Assembly (NCBI GenBank): GCA_025964795.1
Contig: JAOPYC010000018.1
Coordinates: 1 to 51,341, forward strand
From: Marmoricola sp.
Lineage (GTDB): Bacteria > Actinomycetota > Actinomycetes > Propionibacteriales > Nocardioidaceae
Length of the DNA stretch: 51,341 nucleotides
Direction of reading: 5' to 3'
Positions 1 through 8,149 of the stretch are shown piece by piece (position 1 is the first letter of the stretch; every line of letters starts with the position of its first letter). Under the pieces are notes generated by a model. The model saw only the letters and a list, made by a program, of their open reading frames with translations, did not search any database and was not told where the DNA came from. The translations under genes were made by a program, and so were the position numbers.

Positions 1-2
1 TG

Positions 3-2303
3 TCCGGCGGCGCCACCCGCGGGCGCCCCGAGCTGGTCGTCGTGCCCACGGGCACCGGCCGGCTGGCCTGGCAGGTCGCGGTCGTCGCAGCCGGCAGGTC
101 GGGCGGGGCACTGGCGCCCACCGACGGCCTCTACTACGTCGACGCCACCACCGGGGACCTGCTCACCGTGCGACCGGCGTCGGCCGACGGGCGCACGCCG
201 GTGCGGCTGACGACGCGCACGGCTCTCCCGCTCAGCGCGCACGTCACCCGCCTCGCGCACCTCGCCCGTGTCGGTGGCCGGCTCTCGTCACGGGACGCCC
301 GGGGTTCGGTCCGGGGTTCGGTCCAGGTCTCGGGGCGCGGGCCCGCGGGCGAGCGGCTCGCGGCGTACGGCGTCCGCACCCGTCAGGGTGTCGTCCTCGT
401 CGACACCACGGTGCCGACGTACGACGCGAGCACCGGGGCGGGCGGCATCGAGACCTGGGACGCCCAGGGCGCCGACGACACCTCCGCGCTACCGGGCCGG
501 CGCTATGTCGAGCGCTCCCGCAACGGCACCACGATCACCGACCCCGACGCCCTCGCGGCCCAGGCCTACAGCCGCGCGGTCTACGACTACTACGCCGCGC
601 TCGGCCGGAGCTCCTGGGACAGCGCGGGCGGCTCGATGGTCTCGTCGGTGCACTACGGGGACAGCTCGTTCTGCAACTCGTTCTTCAGCGGCTCCCTCGA
701 CCCGCCGCAGATGGTCTACGGCAACACCTGCGCCCCCGGAGGCACGCCGGCGGAGTCGACCGAGCTCGACATCGACACCGCCGGCCACGAGATCACCCAC
801 GGCGTCACCGACACCTCGGCCGGACTCATCTACGCCGGCCAGTCGGGCGCGCTCAACGAGAGCTTCTCGGACTACTTCGGCAACGTGATCGGCAACCTCT
901 TCAACGGCATCGACACCGCGGCCGTCATGGAGGACAGCTGCTTCGGGATCACCGACCCGACGTTCATGTGCCAGAGCAACCCCGAGGGCACCACCTCGGT
1001 GCGCTACCTGCTCAACGGCAACACGTTCGACGACTACCTCGACGTGCTGAACCCGCCGTTGCGGCTCCAGCAGCTCGGGCTCGACGCCCAGGACAGCGGC
1101 GGGGTCCACCTCAACTCCGCGATCTGGAACAACGCCCTCTGGAGCATCCGCAGCCGGCTCGCCCGGATGGACGGCACCACCGGCAACGACTCGGAGCTCG
1201 CGGGCGCGTTCGACCGGATCGTCTACGCCGCGCTGACGACCCAGCTCGGCCCGACCTCGGGCTTCGTCGACGCGCGCACGGCAGTCGAACAGGCCGCCGT
1301 CGCCGCGGGCGCCGACCCGGTGATCCTGCGGGTGGCCCAGGAGACCTTCGACGCCGACCGGATCTGCGCCGGCTGCGTCGACACCGGCCCGGTCCCGGGC
1401 ATCGTCGTCAGCGCCTCGCCGCACACCGAGCTCGCCCCCTCGGTCCACGGCGACCGGATCACCTGGCTCGACCAGGGTGACGGGGCCCTCGGCTCGGCCG
1501 CGTCGTCGTCCGTCGGTGGTGCCCCGACGAGCCTGGGCACGACGCCGGACCTGGCCCAGGTGGTGTTCGCGGGCGACGCGACCGTGGTGCTGCAGTACCC
1601 CAACGGGCAGGTCCCCGGCTCCGTGGTGCGCTACGACGAGGAGGGTGCCACGAACCGGCTCGGGAGGGCCGACCGGTCGACGCTGAGCGCCGGCCTCGGC
1701 GGCTCGGACGACGGCGCCGCCTGGGTCTGCGAGGAGGACGGCACCGTCAGCTACGTCGACGCCTCCGGCCGGGTCTCCACCGTCCGGCTCCCGGACCTCG
1801 GCGGCGACTCGGTCACGGCCGTGGGCGCCGGGGCCGGGACGGTCGCCCTCGGCACCGGGGCCGGTCGGGTCCTGCGGTGGACGCCCGGCGGGGCCTTCGC
1901 GCGGGTCGGCCGCCTCGACGGCGCGGTGCTGGCGGTGGCGGCGTACGGCGACCGGGTGCTGGCCGTCGACGACGGCGGGAGCGCCAGGCTCTTCGCCTCC
2001 GGCGGGTCGGGCGCCGAGCTGTCGAGCGGGGCGATCCCGTACGGCGCCGCCCTCGGCGAGGACTACGCGATCTGGGTCGAGGGGGTGGGCGACCTCGGCG
2101 GCGGGGTCGCCGAGACCGAGGGCCGCACCTACCCGGACGGCGACCTCTACCTCTACTCCCTCGAGACCGGCACGATCTACGACCTGATGCCCGAGCGCGG
2201 GCAGCAGGGCTTCCCCGCCCTCTCCCGCGACCGCCTCGTCTGGCAGGACTCGGTCTTCGGCGGCGACGACATCCTCACCGCCACGATCCCCCCGGGGCTG
2301 TAG
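3..2303 (+). CDS. Secreted M4 (thermolysin-type) metallopeptidase, 5' end cut by window
   Basis: The reading frame is already open at the window edge, so the signal peptide and most of the propeptide are missing. The first visible residues (RPELVVVPTGTGRLAWQV) look like the end of the FTP/PepSY propeptide of thermolysins. The zinc site is HEITH (about nt 786-800), with the third ligand in the downstream ALNESFSDYFG segment and the GGVHLNS motif that carries the catalytic His in this family. About 290 residues follow the peptidase domain. They contain recurring DRITWLDQ and DRLVWQDS type strands and many Gly/Val stretches, suggesting a beta-propeller-like C-terminal domain. The family hydrolyses extracellular proteins N-terminal to hydrophobic residues. 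The family call is firm; the propeller is inferred. Confidence 0.9.
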   Translation, partial: SGGATRGRPELVVVPTGTGRLAWQVAVVAAGRSGGALAPTDGLYYVDATTGDLLTVRPASADGRTPVRLTTRTALPLSAHVTRLAHLARVGGRLSSRDARGSVRGSVQVSGRGPAGERLAAYGVRTRQGVVLVDTTVPTYDASTGAGGIETWDAQGADDTSALPGRRYVERSRNGTTITDPDALAAQAYSRAVYDYYAALGRSSWDSAGGSMVSSVHYGDSSFCNSFFSGSLDPPQMVYGNTCAPGGTPAESTELDIDTAGHEITHGVTDTSAGLIYAGQSGALNESFSDYFGNVIGNLFNGIDTAAVMEDSCFGITDPTFMCQSNPEGTTSVRYLLNGNTFDDYLDVLNPPLRLQQLGLDAQDSGGVHLNSAIWNNALWSIRSRLARMDGTTGNDSELAGAFDRIVYAALTTQLGPTSGFVDARTAVEQAAVAAGADPVILRVAQETFDADRICAGCVDTGPVPGIVVSASPHTELAPSVHGDRITWLDQGDGALGSAASSSVGGAPTSLGTTPDLAQVVFAGDATVVLQYPNGQVPGSVVRYDEEGATNRLGRADRSTLSAGLGGSDDGAAWVCEEDGTVSYVDASGRVSTVRLPDLGGDSVTAVGAGAGTVALGTGAGRVLRWTPGGAFARVGRLDGAVLAVAAYGDRVLAVDDGGSARLFASGGSGAELSSGAIPYGAALGEDYAIWVEGVGDLGGGVAETEGRTYPDGDLYLYSLETGTIYDLMPERGQQGFPALSRDRLVWQDSVFGGDDILTATIPPGL

Positions 2304-2307
2304 CGCC

Positions 2308-2679
2308 TCAGGCGGCGTCCGACTTGCGCCGCCCGACGAGCACGACTCCCTCGATGACGCGCACGTCATAGGCCGGGACCGACACCGTGAGGTCGTCGAG
2401 ACATCTGCCGCTGCGCAGGTCGAACGCGTGCCTGTGGATGGGCGAGGCCACGAACGGGGTTCCACCCCGCATCCCGACGATGCCGCGGGCGAGCACGGAA
2501 CCCTTGGCGAACGGGTCGTGGTTGCCGAGGGCGTACACCTGGTCGTGGGTCCGGAAGATCGCGATCGCCTGGCCGTGGACGAGGGCGGTGGCGCCGCGTT
2601 CCACCTCCAGCTCGGCGACCCGGCAGACGGGCTGCCACTCCTCGGTCCCGTGGTGCGGCGTCGCCCCTGGGGTGGTCAC
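2308..2679 (-). CDS. nirD: NirD-type Rieske-fold nitrite reductase small subunit
   Basis: A 123-residue protein with the NirD pattern: EWQPVCRVAEL at the start, ALGNHDPF in the middle, and VASPIHRHAFDLRSGRC near the end. NirD has a Rieske-like fold without the iron-sulfur ligands and normally partners NirB, the large NADH-nitrite reductase subunit. No nirB is present on either side, so here it is an orphan in its neighbourhood; nirB may lie elsewhere. The best start is GTG at 2679. No ribosome site precedes it, but this GTG overlaps (GTGA) the stop of a 17-codon open frame that has a strong ribosome site, suggesting translational coupling. The 3' end is 4 nt from the convergent M4 protease gene. 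Confidence 0.85.
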   Translation of the reverse strand: MTTPGATPHHGTEEWQPVCRVAELEVERGATALVHGQAIAIFRTHDQVYALGNHDPFAKGSVLARGIVGMRGGTPFVASPIHRHAFDLRSGRCLDDLTVSVPAYDVRVIEGVVLVGRRKSDAA

Positions 2680-2729
2680 GACGAACCCGGGGGGATGGCG
2701 GCGCCGGGTGGGGTGCGGAGCTGGGGCAT
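2676..2729 (-). CDS. Possible 17-residue leader peptide overlapping nirD
   Basis: Starts with ATG preceded by GGGAGGGACCC, one of the clearest ribosome sites in this part of the window. It reads MPQLRTPPGAAIPPGSS and ends in TGA that overlaps the nirD GTG (GTGA). nirD itself lacks a ribosome site. It could be a coupling leader, or the true N-terminus of NirD with a one-base difference. Not recognised in any family. Confidence 0.4.
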   Translation of the reverse strand: MPQLRTPPGAAIPPGSS

Positions 2730-2845
2730 GGGTCCCTCCCTCTTGCCCGAACCGTAGAGCGCCCGTGTTGTTGGGCTGTTACGTCGTGTAACGGGCGTGA
2801 AAACGATCGGCCGACGGCGCCGGCGTTCAAGCCGCCGGTGACCGG

Positions 2846-2857
2846 TAGCCTCCGGCC
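2846..2857 (+). promoter_or_regulatory. -10 element for leaderless ispD-type transcript
   Basis: TAGCCT at 2846-2851 is followed by 6 nt and then the ATG at 2858. No ribosome site is visible. The spacing puts transcription start at or next to the ATG. Confidence 0.5.
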
Positions 2858-3544
2858 ATGCCCGCCGCCGTCGTGATCCTCGCCGCCGGGTCGGGCAGCC
2901 GGGTCGGCGCCGACCTCAACAAGGTGCTGCTCCCGCTCGGCGACGTGCCGGTGCTGGTCTGGTCGCTGCGGGACGCGCTCGCGCTGCCCGACGTACGACG
3001 CGTGCTGCTGGTCGTGCGCCCCGGCGAGCGCGACCTCGTGGCCGACGCGGTGGCCCCGCACCTCGGTGACCGCGAGGTCCTGGTGGTGGACGGCGGCGAG
3101 ACCCGGCACGGCTCGGAGTGGAACGCGGTCCGGGCGCTGGCCGCGGAGATCGAGTCCGGCGAGGTCGACGTGGTCGCGATCCACGACGGCGCGCGACCGC
3201 TGGCCGGCGTACCCCTCTGGGCGGCGACGATCGCGGCCGCCCGCCAGCACGGCGGCGCGATCCCCGTCGTACCCCTGGCCCAGCTCCTCACCGCCGACCT
3301 CAGCGTCGCCGTCGGCGTCGCCCAGGGACCGCTGGTGGGCGTGCAGACCCCGCAGGCATTCCGGGCGCCAGCGCTGCTCGCGGCGTACCGGCGGGCGGAG
3401 GCCGACGGGTTCGACGGCACGGACACGGCGGCCTGCCTGGAGAGGTACGCCGACGTCGCGATCGCCGCCGTCCCCAGCAGCCCCCTCAACCTCAAGATCA
3501 CCTTCCCCGAGGATGTCGCGCTGGCGGGTCGGCTGTCGGGGTAG
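2858..3544 (+). CDS. IspD-type cytidylyltransferase with altered substrate arm
   Basis: A 228-residue protein of the IspD (MEP cytidylyltransferase) family, which couples CTP to 2-C-methyl-erythritol 4-phosphate in isoprenoid synthesis. The nucleotide site is intact: AAGSGSR (R15), K22, [15 protein letters not shown] (D110, R113), [15 protein letters not shown], and LKITFPED (K213, the same number as the E. coli lysine). The usual DTxK and DR motifs of the beta-arm are missing, replaced by QLLTAD and AQGP at residues 142-157. The convergent gene 7 nt away is a second IspD-like protein that keeps exactly those motifs. It may therefore be half of a two-subunit enzyme. The start is ATG with a -10 six nt upstream. 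Confidence 0.8.
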   Translation: MPAAVVILAAGSGSRVGADLNKVLLPLGDVPVLVWSLRDALALPDVRRVLLVVRPGERDLVADAVAPHLGDREVLVVDGGETRHGSEWNAVRALAAEIESGEVDVVAIHDGARPLAGVPLWAATIAAARQHGGAIPVVPLAQLLTADLSVAVGVAQGPLVGVQTPQAFRAPALLAAYRRAEADGFDGTDTAACLERYADVAIAAVPSSPLNLKITFPEDVALAGRLSG

Positions 3545-3551
3545 GCCGGGA

Positions 3552-4121
3552 CTAGCGCTCGGTGAGCGCCTCGAGCAGCCGGACGTCGTCCTCGGTGGCG
3601 ACCCGGCGGGCGGCGGCGGGGGCCTCGACCAGCTCGACGGGGAAACGCTCGCCGAGCGCGGCCACCAGCTCGGCGAAGTCGAGGCTCGGCAGGCCGTCGA
3701 GGGCGGCGACGACGCGGGCGGGCAGGACGACGGGGGAGGCGACGGCGACCAGCGAGGCCCGGTCGACGGTCGCGCCGACCAGGCCCTCGTCCACATGCTT
3801 GACCGTGTCGGTCACCGGACGCACGCCGACCACGACGGTGTCGCGTTCGACGGCGGCGGCCACGCACTCGGCGATGAAGGTCGCGGGTGTCATCGGGCAG
3901 AGCACGTCGTGCAGGACGAACGGCTCGCCGGAGTCGACCAGGCCGGCCCACTGGGTGCCGAGGTCGACCGGGGTGACCCCCGAGTCGCCCAGCGCCCAGG
4001 CGGCGCAGGCGACCAGCGCCTCACCGTGGATCAGCGCGAACGGCAGCGAGCCCCGGCCCTCCTCCACGACCGCACCCAGCGCGGGCGGGACGTCCGGGAC
4101 GTCATACGGATCGAGGGCCAT
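3552..4121 (-). CDS. Degenerate IspD-like protein retaining the arm motifs
   Basis: A 189-residue protein, about 40 shorter than IspD, lying directly downstream of carD on the same strand. That is where ispD sits in M. tuberculosis. The CTP-binding AAGxGxR loop and the lysine are gone from its N-terminus, HDxxRP has become HDVLCP (H71, D72), and the KIT lysine is Arg (ARRVATEDD). The arm is well preserved: VRPVTDTVK (D105-K108) and VDRAS (D120, R121). On its own it should not bind CTP normally. In E. coli IspD, as I recall, the arm threonine and arginine act in the neighbouring subunit, so this protein could complete the site of the 2858-3544 product. Start is ATG after GGGGG. Confidence 0.75.
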   Translation of the reverse strand: MALDPYDVPDVPPALGAVVEEGRGSLPFALIHGEALVACAAWALGDSGVTPVDLGTQWAGLVDSGEPFVLHDVLCPMTPATFIAECVAAAVERDTVVVGVRPVTDTVKHVDEGLVGATVDRASLVAVASPVVLPARVVAALDGLPSLDFAELVAALGERFPVELVEAPAAARRVATEDDVRLLEALTER

Positions 4122-4158
4122 AACCCCCACAACGTATGACGTCCCGGCCCGGAAATGA

Positions 4159-4191
4159 ACGTTGCCCCCGGGTCGGACCCGGGGGCAACGT
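4159..4191 (-). terminator. Strong hairpin terminator between carD and the IspD-like gene
   Basis: A 15-bp perfect stem (4159-4173 with 4177-4191) with a three-base loop CGG. It lies 15 nt after the carD stop. A T-containing stretch follows on the minus strand but no real T run. It would separate carD from the downstream IspD-like gene or attenuate read-through. Confidence 0.75.
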
Positions 4192-4206
4192 GGTGGAGCG
4201 GGGGTG

Positions 4207-4692
4207 TCAGGAGGCGAGGACCTCGTCGAGGATGGCCTCGGCCTTGTCCTCGTTCGTGTGCTCGGCCAGCGCCAGCTCGGAGACGAGGATCTGGCGCGCC
4301 TTGGCCAGCATCCGCTTCTCGCCGGCGGAGAGGCCACGGTCACGCTCGCGGCGCCAGAGGTCACGCACGACCTCGGACACCTTCATCACGTCACCGGAGT
4401 GCAGCTTCTCCAGGTTGGCCTTGTAACGACGCGACCAGTTGGTCGGCTCGTCAGGTACGACGGCCCGCAGCACGTCGAAGACGCGGTCCAGGCCCTCCTT
4501 GTCAACGACATCGCGCACACCCACGAGATCCAGGTTGCACGCCGGCACCCTGACCACGAGGTCCTGCTGGGCGACAATGCGAAGGACGAGGTACTGCTTC
4601 TCTTCTCCCTTGATGGTGCGCATCTCGATGTTCTCGATGACCGCGGCCCCGTGATTTGGATAAACGACCGTTTCGCCGACAGTGAACGTCAT
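4207..4692 (-). CDS. carD: CarD/CdnL family RNA polymerase-binding regulator
   Basis: At 161 residues it matches mycobacterial CarD in length and layout. The N-terminal RNAP-interaction (Tudor-like) domain begins [19 protein letters not shown], and the helical DNA-binding domain contains the tryptophan motif [15 protein letters not shown] and ends in a long [17 protein letters not shown] helix. CarD binds the RNAP beta subunit and stabilises open complexes, mostly at rRNA and housekeeping promoters. Upstream on the minus strand are a TAGACT -10 and a purine-rich ribosome site (AAAGGGG). The neighbourhood, with IspD-like genes on one side and an LpqE-like gene on the other, matches Rv3582c-Rv3584. 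Confidence 0.97.
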   Translation of the reverse strand: MTFTVGETVVYPNHGAAVIENIEMRTIKGEEKQYLVLRIVAQQDLVVRVPACNLDLVGVRDVVDKEGLDRVFDVLRAVVPDEPTNWSRRYKANLEKLHSGDVMKVSEVVRDLWRRERDRGLSAGEKRMLAKARQILVSELALAEHTNEDKAEAILDEVLAS

Positions 4693-4719
4693 GTGTAGTG
4701 AACCCCTTTCGAGGTCCCT

Positions 4720-4725
4720 AGTCTA
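4720..4725 (-). promoter_or_regulatory. carD -10 element
   Basis: TAGACT on the minus strand, 28 nt before the carD start, with no convincing -35. The same hexamer precedes typA. This gene is leadered, unlike many neighbours. Confidence 0.4.
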
Positions 4726-4883
4726 ACACGAGCACGAAGGGGGCCTATCCAGCGTTTGTGCAGGTCAGAGGCCATTTTGGGGCTTGACAAGCACCTATTC
4801 CGTGTGATGCCGCGCCCTTTTCGAGCGACGGCGCAAGTACGAAACGTCGCCAGTGGTGGGGCGGATGATCAATACTGCGACCC

Positions 4884-5612
4884 ATGACCACTGAGGCCGT
4901 CCCCCGGACCACGGGACAGTTGCGATCCTTCGTCAGGGCCGTCCATCCACGCCAGGCGCTGGCCTTCGCCGTGGTCGTCGGAGTGCTCGTCGCCCTCATC
5001 GGCCGGCCCGCCCGGGAGGTCCTCGCGTCGGCCGTCGCCGTGCTCGTCGTCCAGCTGTGCATGGGCCTGCTCAACGACCTGCTCGACGTGGACGTCGACC
5101 GGAGCTCGGGCGCACCAGGGAAGCCCGTCGCGGAGGGCCTCATCCCTCCCGGCAACGCGAGCTTCGGCATCGCCGTGCTCCTGCTCCTGGCGCTGCCCCT
5201 CTCGCTCCAGAACGGCACCACCGCCGGGCTCTTCCTGCTCGCCACCGCGGTCGTGGGCTTCGTGCACAACCGGTGGTTGAAGGCCACGGCGCTGTCCTGG
5301 GTGGGCTGGTCGGCCACCTTCGCGCTGCTCACGTTCTTCGTGACCTACGGCGGCTGGGCCAGGGACGCCGACGGCTCCGCGCCGTACGCCAGCTTCGTCG
5401 TCCTGTGCGCCGTGCTGGGGCTCCTGGTGCACTTCCTGACCGCGCTGCCCGACCTCGTCCTCGACAACGTCTCGAAGGTGCGACACCTGCCGCTGCGGGT
5501 CGCGCTGCGCACCGGTGCGCCGCGGCTGCGGCTGCTCACGCTGGTCGCCACGGCGGCGGTGCTGGTGCTGATCGTCTGGACGACCGCCCTGCACTCCTCC
5601 ATCGCTCGCTGA
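4884..5612 (+). CDS. UbiA-family membrane prenyltransferase-like protein
   Basis: A 242-residue polytopic membrane protein. The first Asp-rich motif of UbiA enzymes, NDLLDVDVDR, is at about residues 64-73, followed by the typical KPVAEGLI segment. A second acidic motif, DLVLDN, lies near residue 195. Hydrophobic segments flank both. The superfamily transfers polyprenyl groups to aromatic or other acceptors inside the membrane. It is shorter than UbiA or MenA (about 290) and its substrate cannot be read from the sequence. It is followed 16 nt later by the LpqE-like lipoprotein gene, though that gene has its own -10. Confidence 0.75.
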   Translation: MTTEAVPRTTGQLRSFVRAVHPRQALAFAVVVGVLVALIGRPAREVLASAVAVLVVQLCMGLLNDLLDVDVDRSSGAPGKPVAEGLIPPGNASFGIAVLLLLALPLSLQNGTTAGLFLLATAVVGFVHNRWLKATALSWVGWSATFALLTFFVTYGGWARDADGSAPYASFVVLCAVLGLLVHFLTALPDLVLDNVSKVRHLPLRVALRTGAPRLRLLTLVATAAVLVLIVWTTALHSSIAR

Positions 5613-5616
5613 GCGA

Positions 5617-5628
5617 TAGGGTTCGGCC
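5617..5628 (+). promoter_or_regulatory. -10 element for leaderless lpqE-like transcript
   Basis: TAGGGT at 5617-5622, then 6 nt, then the ATG at 5629. No ribosome site is present. Confidence 0.5.
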
Positions 5629-6138
5629 ATGATGTTGACGCCTCTTCGCCGTCGTCTCGCCGCCTTCGCCGTGGTGCTGCTGGTCCCCGCCCTGGGTGGG
5701 TGCGGGATCGCCGGATTCGCCGGCGAGGACTACCAGACCGACCAAGTCTACCAGCCGGCCGTGGGCACCAACGTCCGCAGCGGCGAGGTCGACATCCTCG
5801 GCGCGGCGGTGGTCAGCGGCATCGACGGCTCCGGCACGTTCATCGCCTCGCTGGTCAACAAGAGCCTGAAGACACCGGCCCAGCTCACCTCCGTCACCGG
5901 CCCGACCGGCGTCACGGTGCAGCTGGTGAAGCCCGTCGACGTCGCACCCGACACCCTGGTGAACCTGGCCGACGAGGGAGCCGTCAGCGTGACCGGCCCG
6001 TCCGTGAAGGCCGGCGGGTGGGTCAAGCTCACCCTGAAGTTCGACACCGGGCAGTCGACCAGCGTGAACACGACCATCGTCGACCGCGACCTGCAGTTCT
6101 CGCAGGTCCCGCCGGCCATCTCCAGCACGGCACCATGA
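5629..6138 (+). CDS. LpqE-like secreted lipoprotein
   Basis: A 169-residue protein with a lipoprotein signal peptide and lipobox LGGC (cysteine near residue 25). The mature part is a beta-rich domain resembling the DUF461/PCu(A)C-like fold of mycobacterial LpqE, but the Met/His copper ligands of PCu(A)C are not evident. The M. tuberculosis gene lpqE is next to carD, as here, which supports the assignment. The function is unknown. The stop overlaps the next gene's ATG (ATGA), so it is co-transcribed with phosphoglycerate mutase. Confidence 0.7.
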   Translation: MMLTPLRRRLAAFAVVLLVPALGGCGIAGFAGEDYQTDQVYQPAVGTNVRSGEVDILGAAVVSGIDGSGTFIASLVNKSLKTPAQLTSVTGPTGVTVQLVKPVDVAPDTLVNLADEGAVSVTGPSVKAGGWVKLTLKFDTGQSTSVNTTIVDRDLQFSQVPPAISSTAP

Positions 6139-6887
6139 GCGAGTCGACCCGGACCCTGATCCTGCTCCGCCACGGCGAGAGCGAGTGGAACGCGAAGAAC
6201 CTGTTCACGGGCTGGGTCGACGTCGCGCTGACGGACAAGGGTCGCGCCGAGGCGATCGCCGGTGGCGAGCAGCTCCTCGAGGCCGGCTTGCTGCCCGACG
6301 TCGTGCACACCTCGCTGCTGCGCCGGGCGATCACCACCGCCCACCTCTCGCTCGACGTGCTGGACCGCCACTGGATCCCCGTACGCCGCTCCTGGCGCCT
6401 CAACGAGCGTCACTACGGCGCGCTGCAGGGCAAGGACAAGAAGCAGACCCTCGCGGAGTACGGCGAGGAGCAGTTCATGACCTGGCGCCGCTCCTTCGAC
6501 GTACCCCCGCCGCCGATCGACGACGACGACGAGTGGTCCCAGGCGGGCGATCCGCGGTACGCCGACCTCGGCACCGACCTCCCCCGCACCGAGTGCCTCA
6601 AGGACGTCATCGCGCGCTTCCTGCCCTACTGGGAAGGGTCGATCGTGCCTGACCTGGCAGCCGGCCAGACCGTGCTGGTCGCCGCGCACGGCAACAGCAT
6701 CCGTGCCCTGGTCAAGCACCTCGACGGCATCAGCGACGAGGACATCGCCGGCCTGAACATCCCCACGGGGATGCCGCTGGTCTACGAGCTCGACGGCGAG
6801 CTGAGGCCCTCCGGGGAGGGCGGCCGCTACCTCGACCCCGAGGCGGCCGCTGCCGCGGCGGAGGCCGTGGCCAACCAGGGCCGCTGA
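6135..6887 (+). CDS. gpmA: 2,3-bisphosphoglycerate-dependent phosphoglycerate mutase
   Basis: A 250-residue cytosolic glycolytic enzyme interconverting 3- and 2-phosphoglycerate. The phospho-His motif [10 protein letters not shown] is at residues 10-19, followed by [10 protein letters not shown], the [14 protein letters not shown] substrate motif, and the second catalytic His in [11 protein letters not shown]. The length is standard. Translation is probably coupled to the lipoprotein gene by the ATGA overlap. In M. tuberculosis gpm1 lies just upstream of senX3-regX3; here those are 3 kb downstream with SoxR, SDR, QueA-like and phoU genes between. Confidence 0.97.
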   Translation: MSESTRTLILLRHGESEWNAKNLFTGWVDVALTDKGRAEAIAGGEQLLEAGLLPDVVHTSLLRRAITTAHLSLDVLDRHWIPVRRSWRLNERHYGALQGKDKKQTLAEYGEEQFMTWRRSFDVPPPPIDDDDEWSQAGDPRYADLGTDLPRTECLKDVIARFLPYWEGSIVPDLAAGQTVLVAAHGNSIRALVKHLDGISDEDIAGLNIPTGMPLVYELDGELRPSGEGGRYLDPEAAAAAAEAVANQGR

Positions 6888-6910
6888 CCCCTCCGGACGT
6901 CCCGGCGCCC

Positions 6911-7393
6911 TCAGCCGCCCGAGCGGACCGGGTGGGGTCGACGCAGCAGGGCCGGCAGGTTGGCCGCACCCGGGGCGTCGCCGCTCGCCGCCATCCAGTC
7001 GCCGCGGTTGGTCATCTGGCACCGCTGCAGTGACAGGCACCCGCACCCGATGCAGGAGTCGAGCCCGTCGCGCAGCCGCTCGAGCGAGGCGATCTGGTCG
7101 TTCAGCCGACCCCGCCAGTGCCGGGTGATCCGCTGCCAGTCGGGCTTCGTGGGCACCCGTCCCTGGGGAAGCCGGTCCAGCTCCGCGCGGACCTCCTCCA
7201 GCGTCAGCCCGACGTTGGAGGCCGCCCGGATGAACGCCAGACGACGCAGCTCGCTGCGCTGGAACTGTCGCGTCCCGCCGGGGCTGCGCGTCGCCGTGAT
7301 CAGGCCCTCGGCCTCGTAGAAACGCAGCGCCGACGCCGCGAAGCCGCTGCGCCTCACGACCTCGCCCATGGCGAGCAGTCCTCGTGAATCCAT
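6911..7393 (-). CDS. soxR: SoxR redox-sensing MerR-family regulator
   Basis: 160 residues: an N-terminal MerR helix-turn-helix (MGEVVRRSGFAASALRFYEAEGLI), a coiled dimerisation helix, and the [2Fe-2S] cluster motif C-x2-C-x-C-x5-C (CIGCGCLSLQRC) near residue 123. SoxR activates its targets when the cluster is oxidised, in actinomycetes mainly by redox-active small molecules. ATG at 7393 follows AAGGA at good spacing. It is divergent from the SDR/QueA-like operon, with a SoxR box in the 45-nt gap between them. No soxS is expected or seen. Confidence 0.95.
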   Translation of the reverse strand: MDSRGLLAMGEVVRRSGFAASALRFYEAEGLITATRSPGGTRQFQRSELRRLAFIRAASNVGLTLEEVRAELDRLPQGRVPTKPDWQRITRHWRGRLNDQIASLERLRDGLDSCIGCGCLSLQRCQMTNRGDWMAASGDAPGAANLPALLRRPHPVRSGG

Positions 7394-7401
7394 CGAAGTC
7401 C

Positions 7402-7431
7402 TTGATCTCAAGTTCACTTGAACTTTAACAC
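7402..7431 (+). promoter_or_regulatory. SoxR box and promoter of the SDR/QueA-like operon
   Basis: TCTCAAGTTCACTTGAAC at 7406-7423 closely matches the E. coli SoxR site CCTCAAGTTAACTTGAGG. The inner dyad CAAG-N4-CTTG is perfect. A -35-like TTGATC (7402-7407) and a -10-like TAACAC (7426-7431) flank it with an 18-nt spacer, the lengthened spacing typical of MerR-family promoters. The -10 ends 7 nt before the SDR ATG. Confidence 0.8.
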
Positions 7432-7438
7432 TGGCTGC

Positions 7439-8149
7439 ATGACAACGAACCGCACCACCCCGTCCACCGCCCTGATCACCGGGGGGTCCTCCGGTCTCGG
7501 CCGCGCGCTCGCGCGTCGGCTCGACCAGGCCGGCTGGGTCGTGGTGACCGACGCCAGGGACGCAGGCCGGCTGCACGACGCCCTGGACGGCACCACCGTC
7601 CACGGTGTGCCCGGCGACGTGACCGACGACGACCACCGCGCCGAGCTCGTCGAGATCGTCGCCGACCTGGGCGGCCTCGACCTGCTCGTGCTCAACGCCA
7701 GCACCCTGGGGCCGCTGCCGATGCGCCCGCTCTCGCAGTACCAACCCGCCGACTTCGTCGAGGTCTTTCGCACCAACGCCGGGGCGCCGGGGTCGCTGCT
7801 GGTCGCTCTGGCCCCACATCTGTTGGCTCGTGACGGCGTCGTGGTCGGCATCTCCTCCGACGCGGCCGTCCAGCACTACGAGACCTGGGGGTTGTACGGC
7901 GCGGCCAAGGCGGCCCTCGACCACGTGGTCCTCACCTTCGGTGCGGAGACCGGACTCACGACGTACGCCGTGGACCCGGGCGACATGCGCACCCCGATGC
8001 ACCAGGACGCCTTCCCCGGCGAGGACATCTCCGACCGGCCGCTGCCCGAGTCGGTCGTCCCCCACCTGCTGGCGCTGCTGGAGCGGCGACCTGAGTCCGG
8101 GCGCTACCTGGCCAGCGACGTAGCCGTACGAGCGGAGGCTTCGGCATGA
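7439..8149 (+). CDS. SoxR-controlled short-chain dehydrogenase/reductase
   Basis: A 236-residue classical SDR: a TGGSSGLG cofactor loop near residue 15, LNAST in place of the usual NNAG, catalytic Ser in GISSDAA and the YGAAK (Y-x3-K) pair. It probably reduces or oxidises a small carbonyl compound with NAD(P). Streptomyces SoxR regulons also contain NAD-dependent oxidoreductase/epimerase genes, which fits. ATG at 7439 is chosen because the -10 lies 7 nt upstream and the only earlier candidate, a TTG, falls inside the operator. Its stop overlaps the next gene by ATGA. Confidence 0.88.
   Translation: MTTNRTTPSTALITGGSSGLGRALARRLDQAGWVVVTDARDAGRLHDALDGTTVHGVPGDVTDDDHRAELVEIVADLGGLDLLVLNASTLGPLPMRPLSQYQPADFVEVFRTNAGAPGSLLVALAPHLLARDGVVVGISSDAAVQHYETWGLYGAAKAALDHVVLTFGAETGLTTYAVDPGDMRTPMHQDAFPGEDISDRPLPESVVPHLLALLERRPESGRYLASDVAVRAEASA

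Noticed and set aside
489..2465. A 658-codon open frame on the minus strand opposite the M4 protease gene.
   Set aside because: It is a by-product of high G+C: Arg/Gly/Val/Asp-rich with no domain, while the plus strand has clear catalytic motifs. The same applies to long opposite-strand frames at 5748-7046, 9816-11027, 10943-12700, 18054-19712, 28254-29306, 31194-32675 and 34390-35556.
4784..4812. TTGACA upstream of the UbiA-type gene as a -35 element.
   Set aside because: No acceptable -10 lies 16-19 nt downstream, and an AATACT-like hexamer sits much closer to the ATG.
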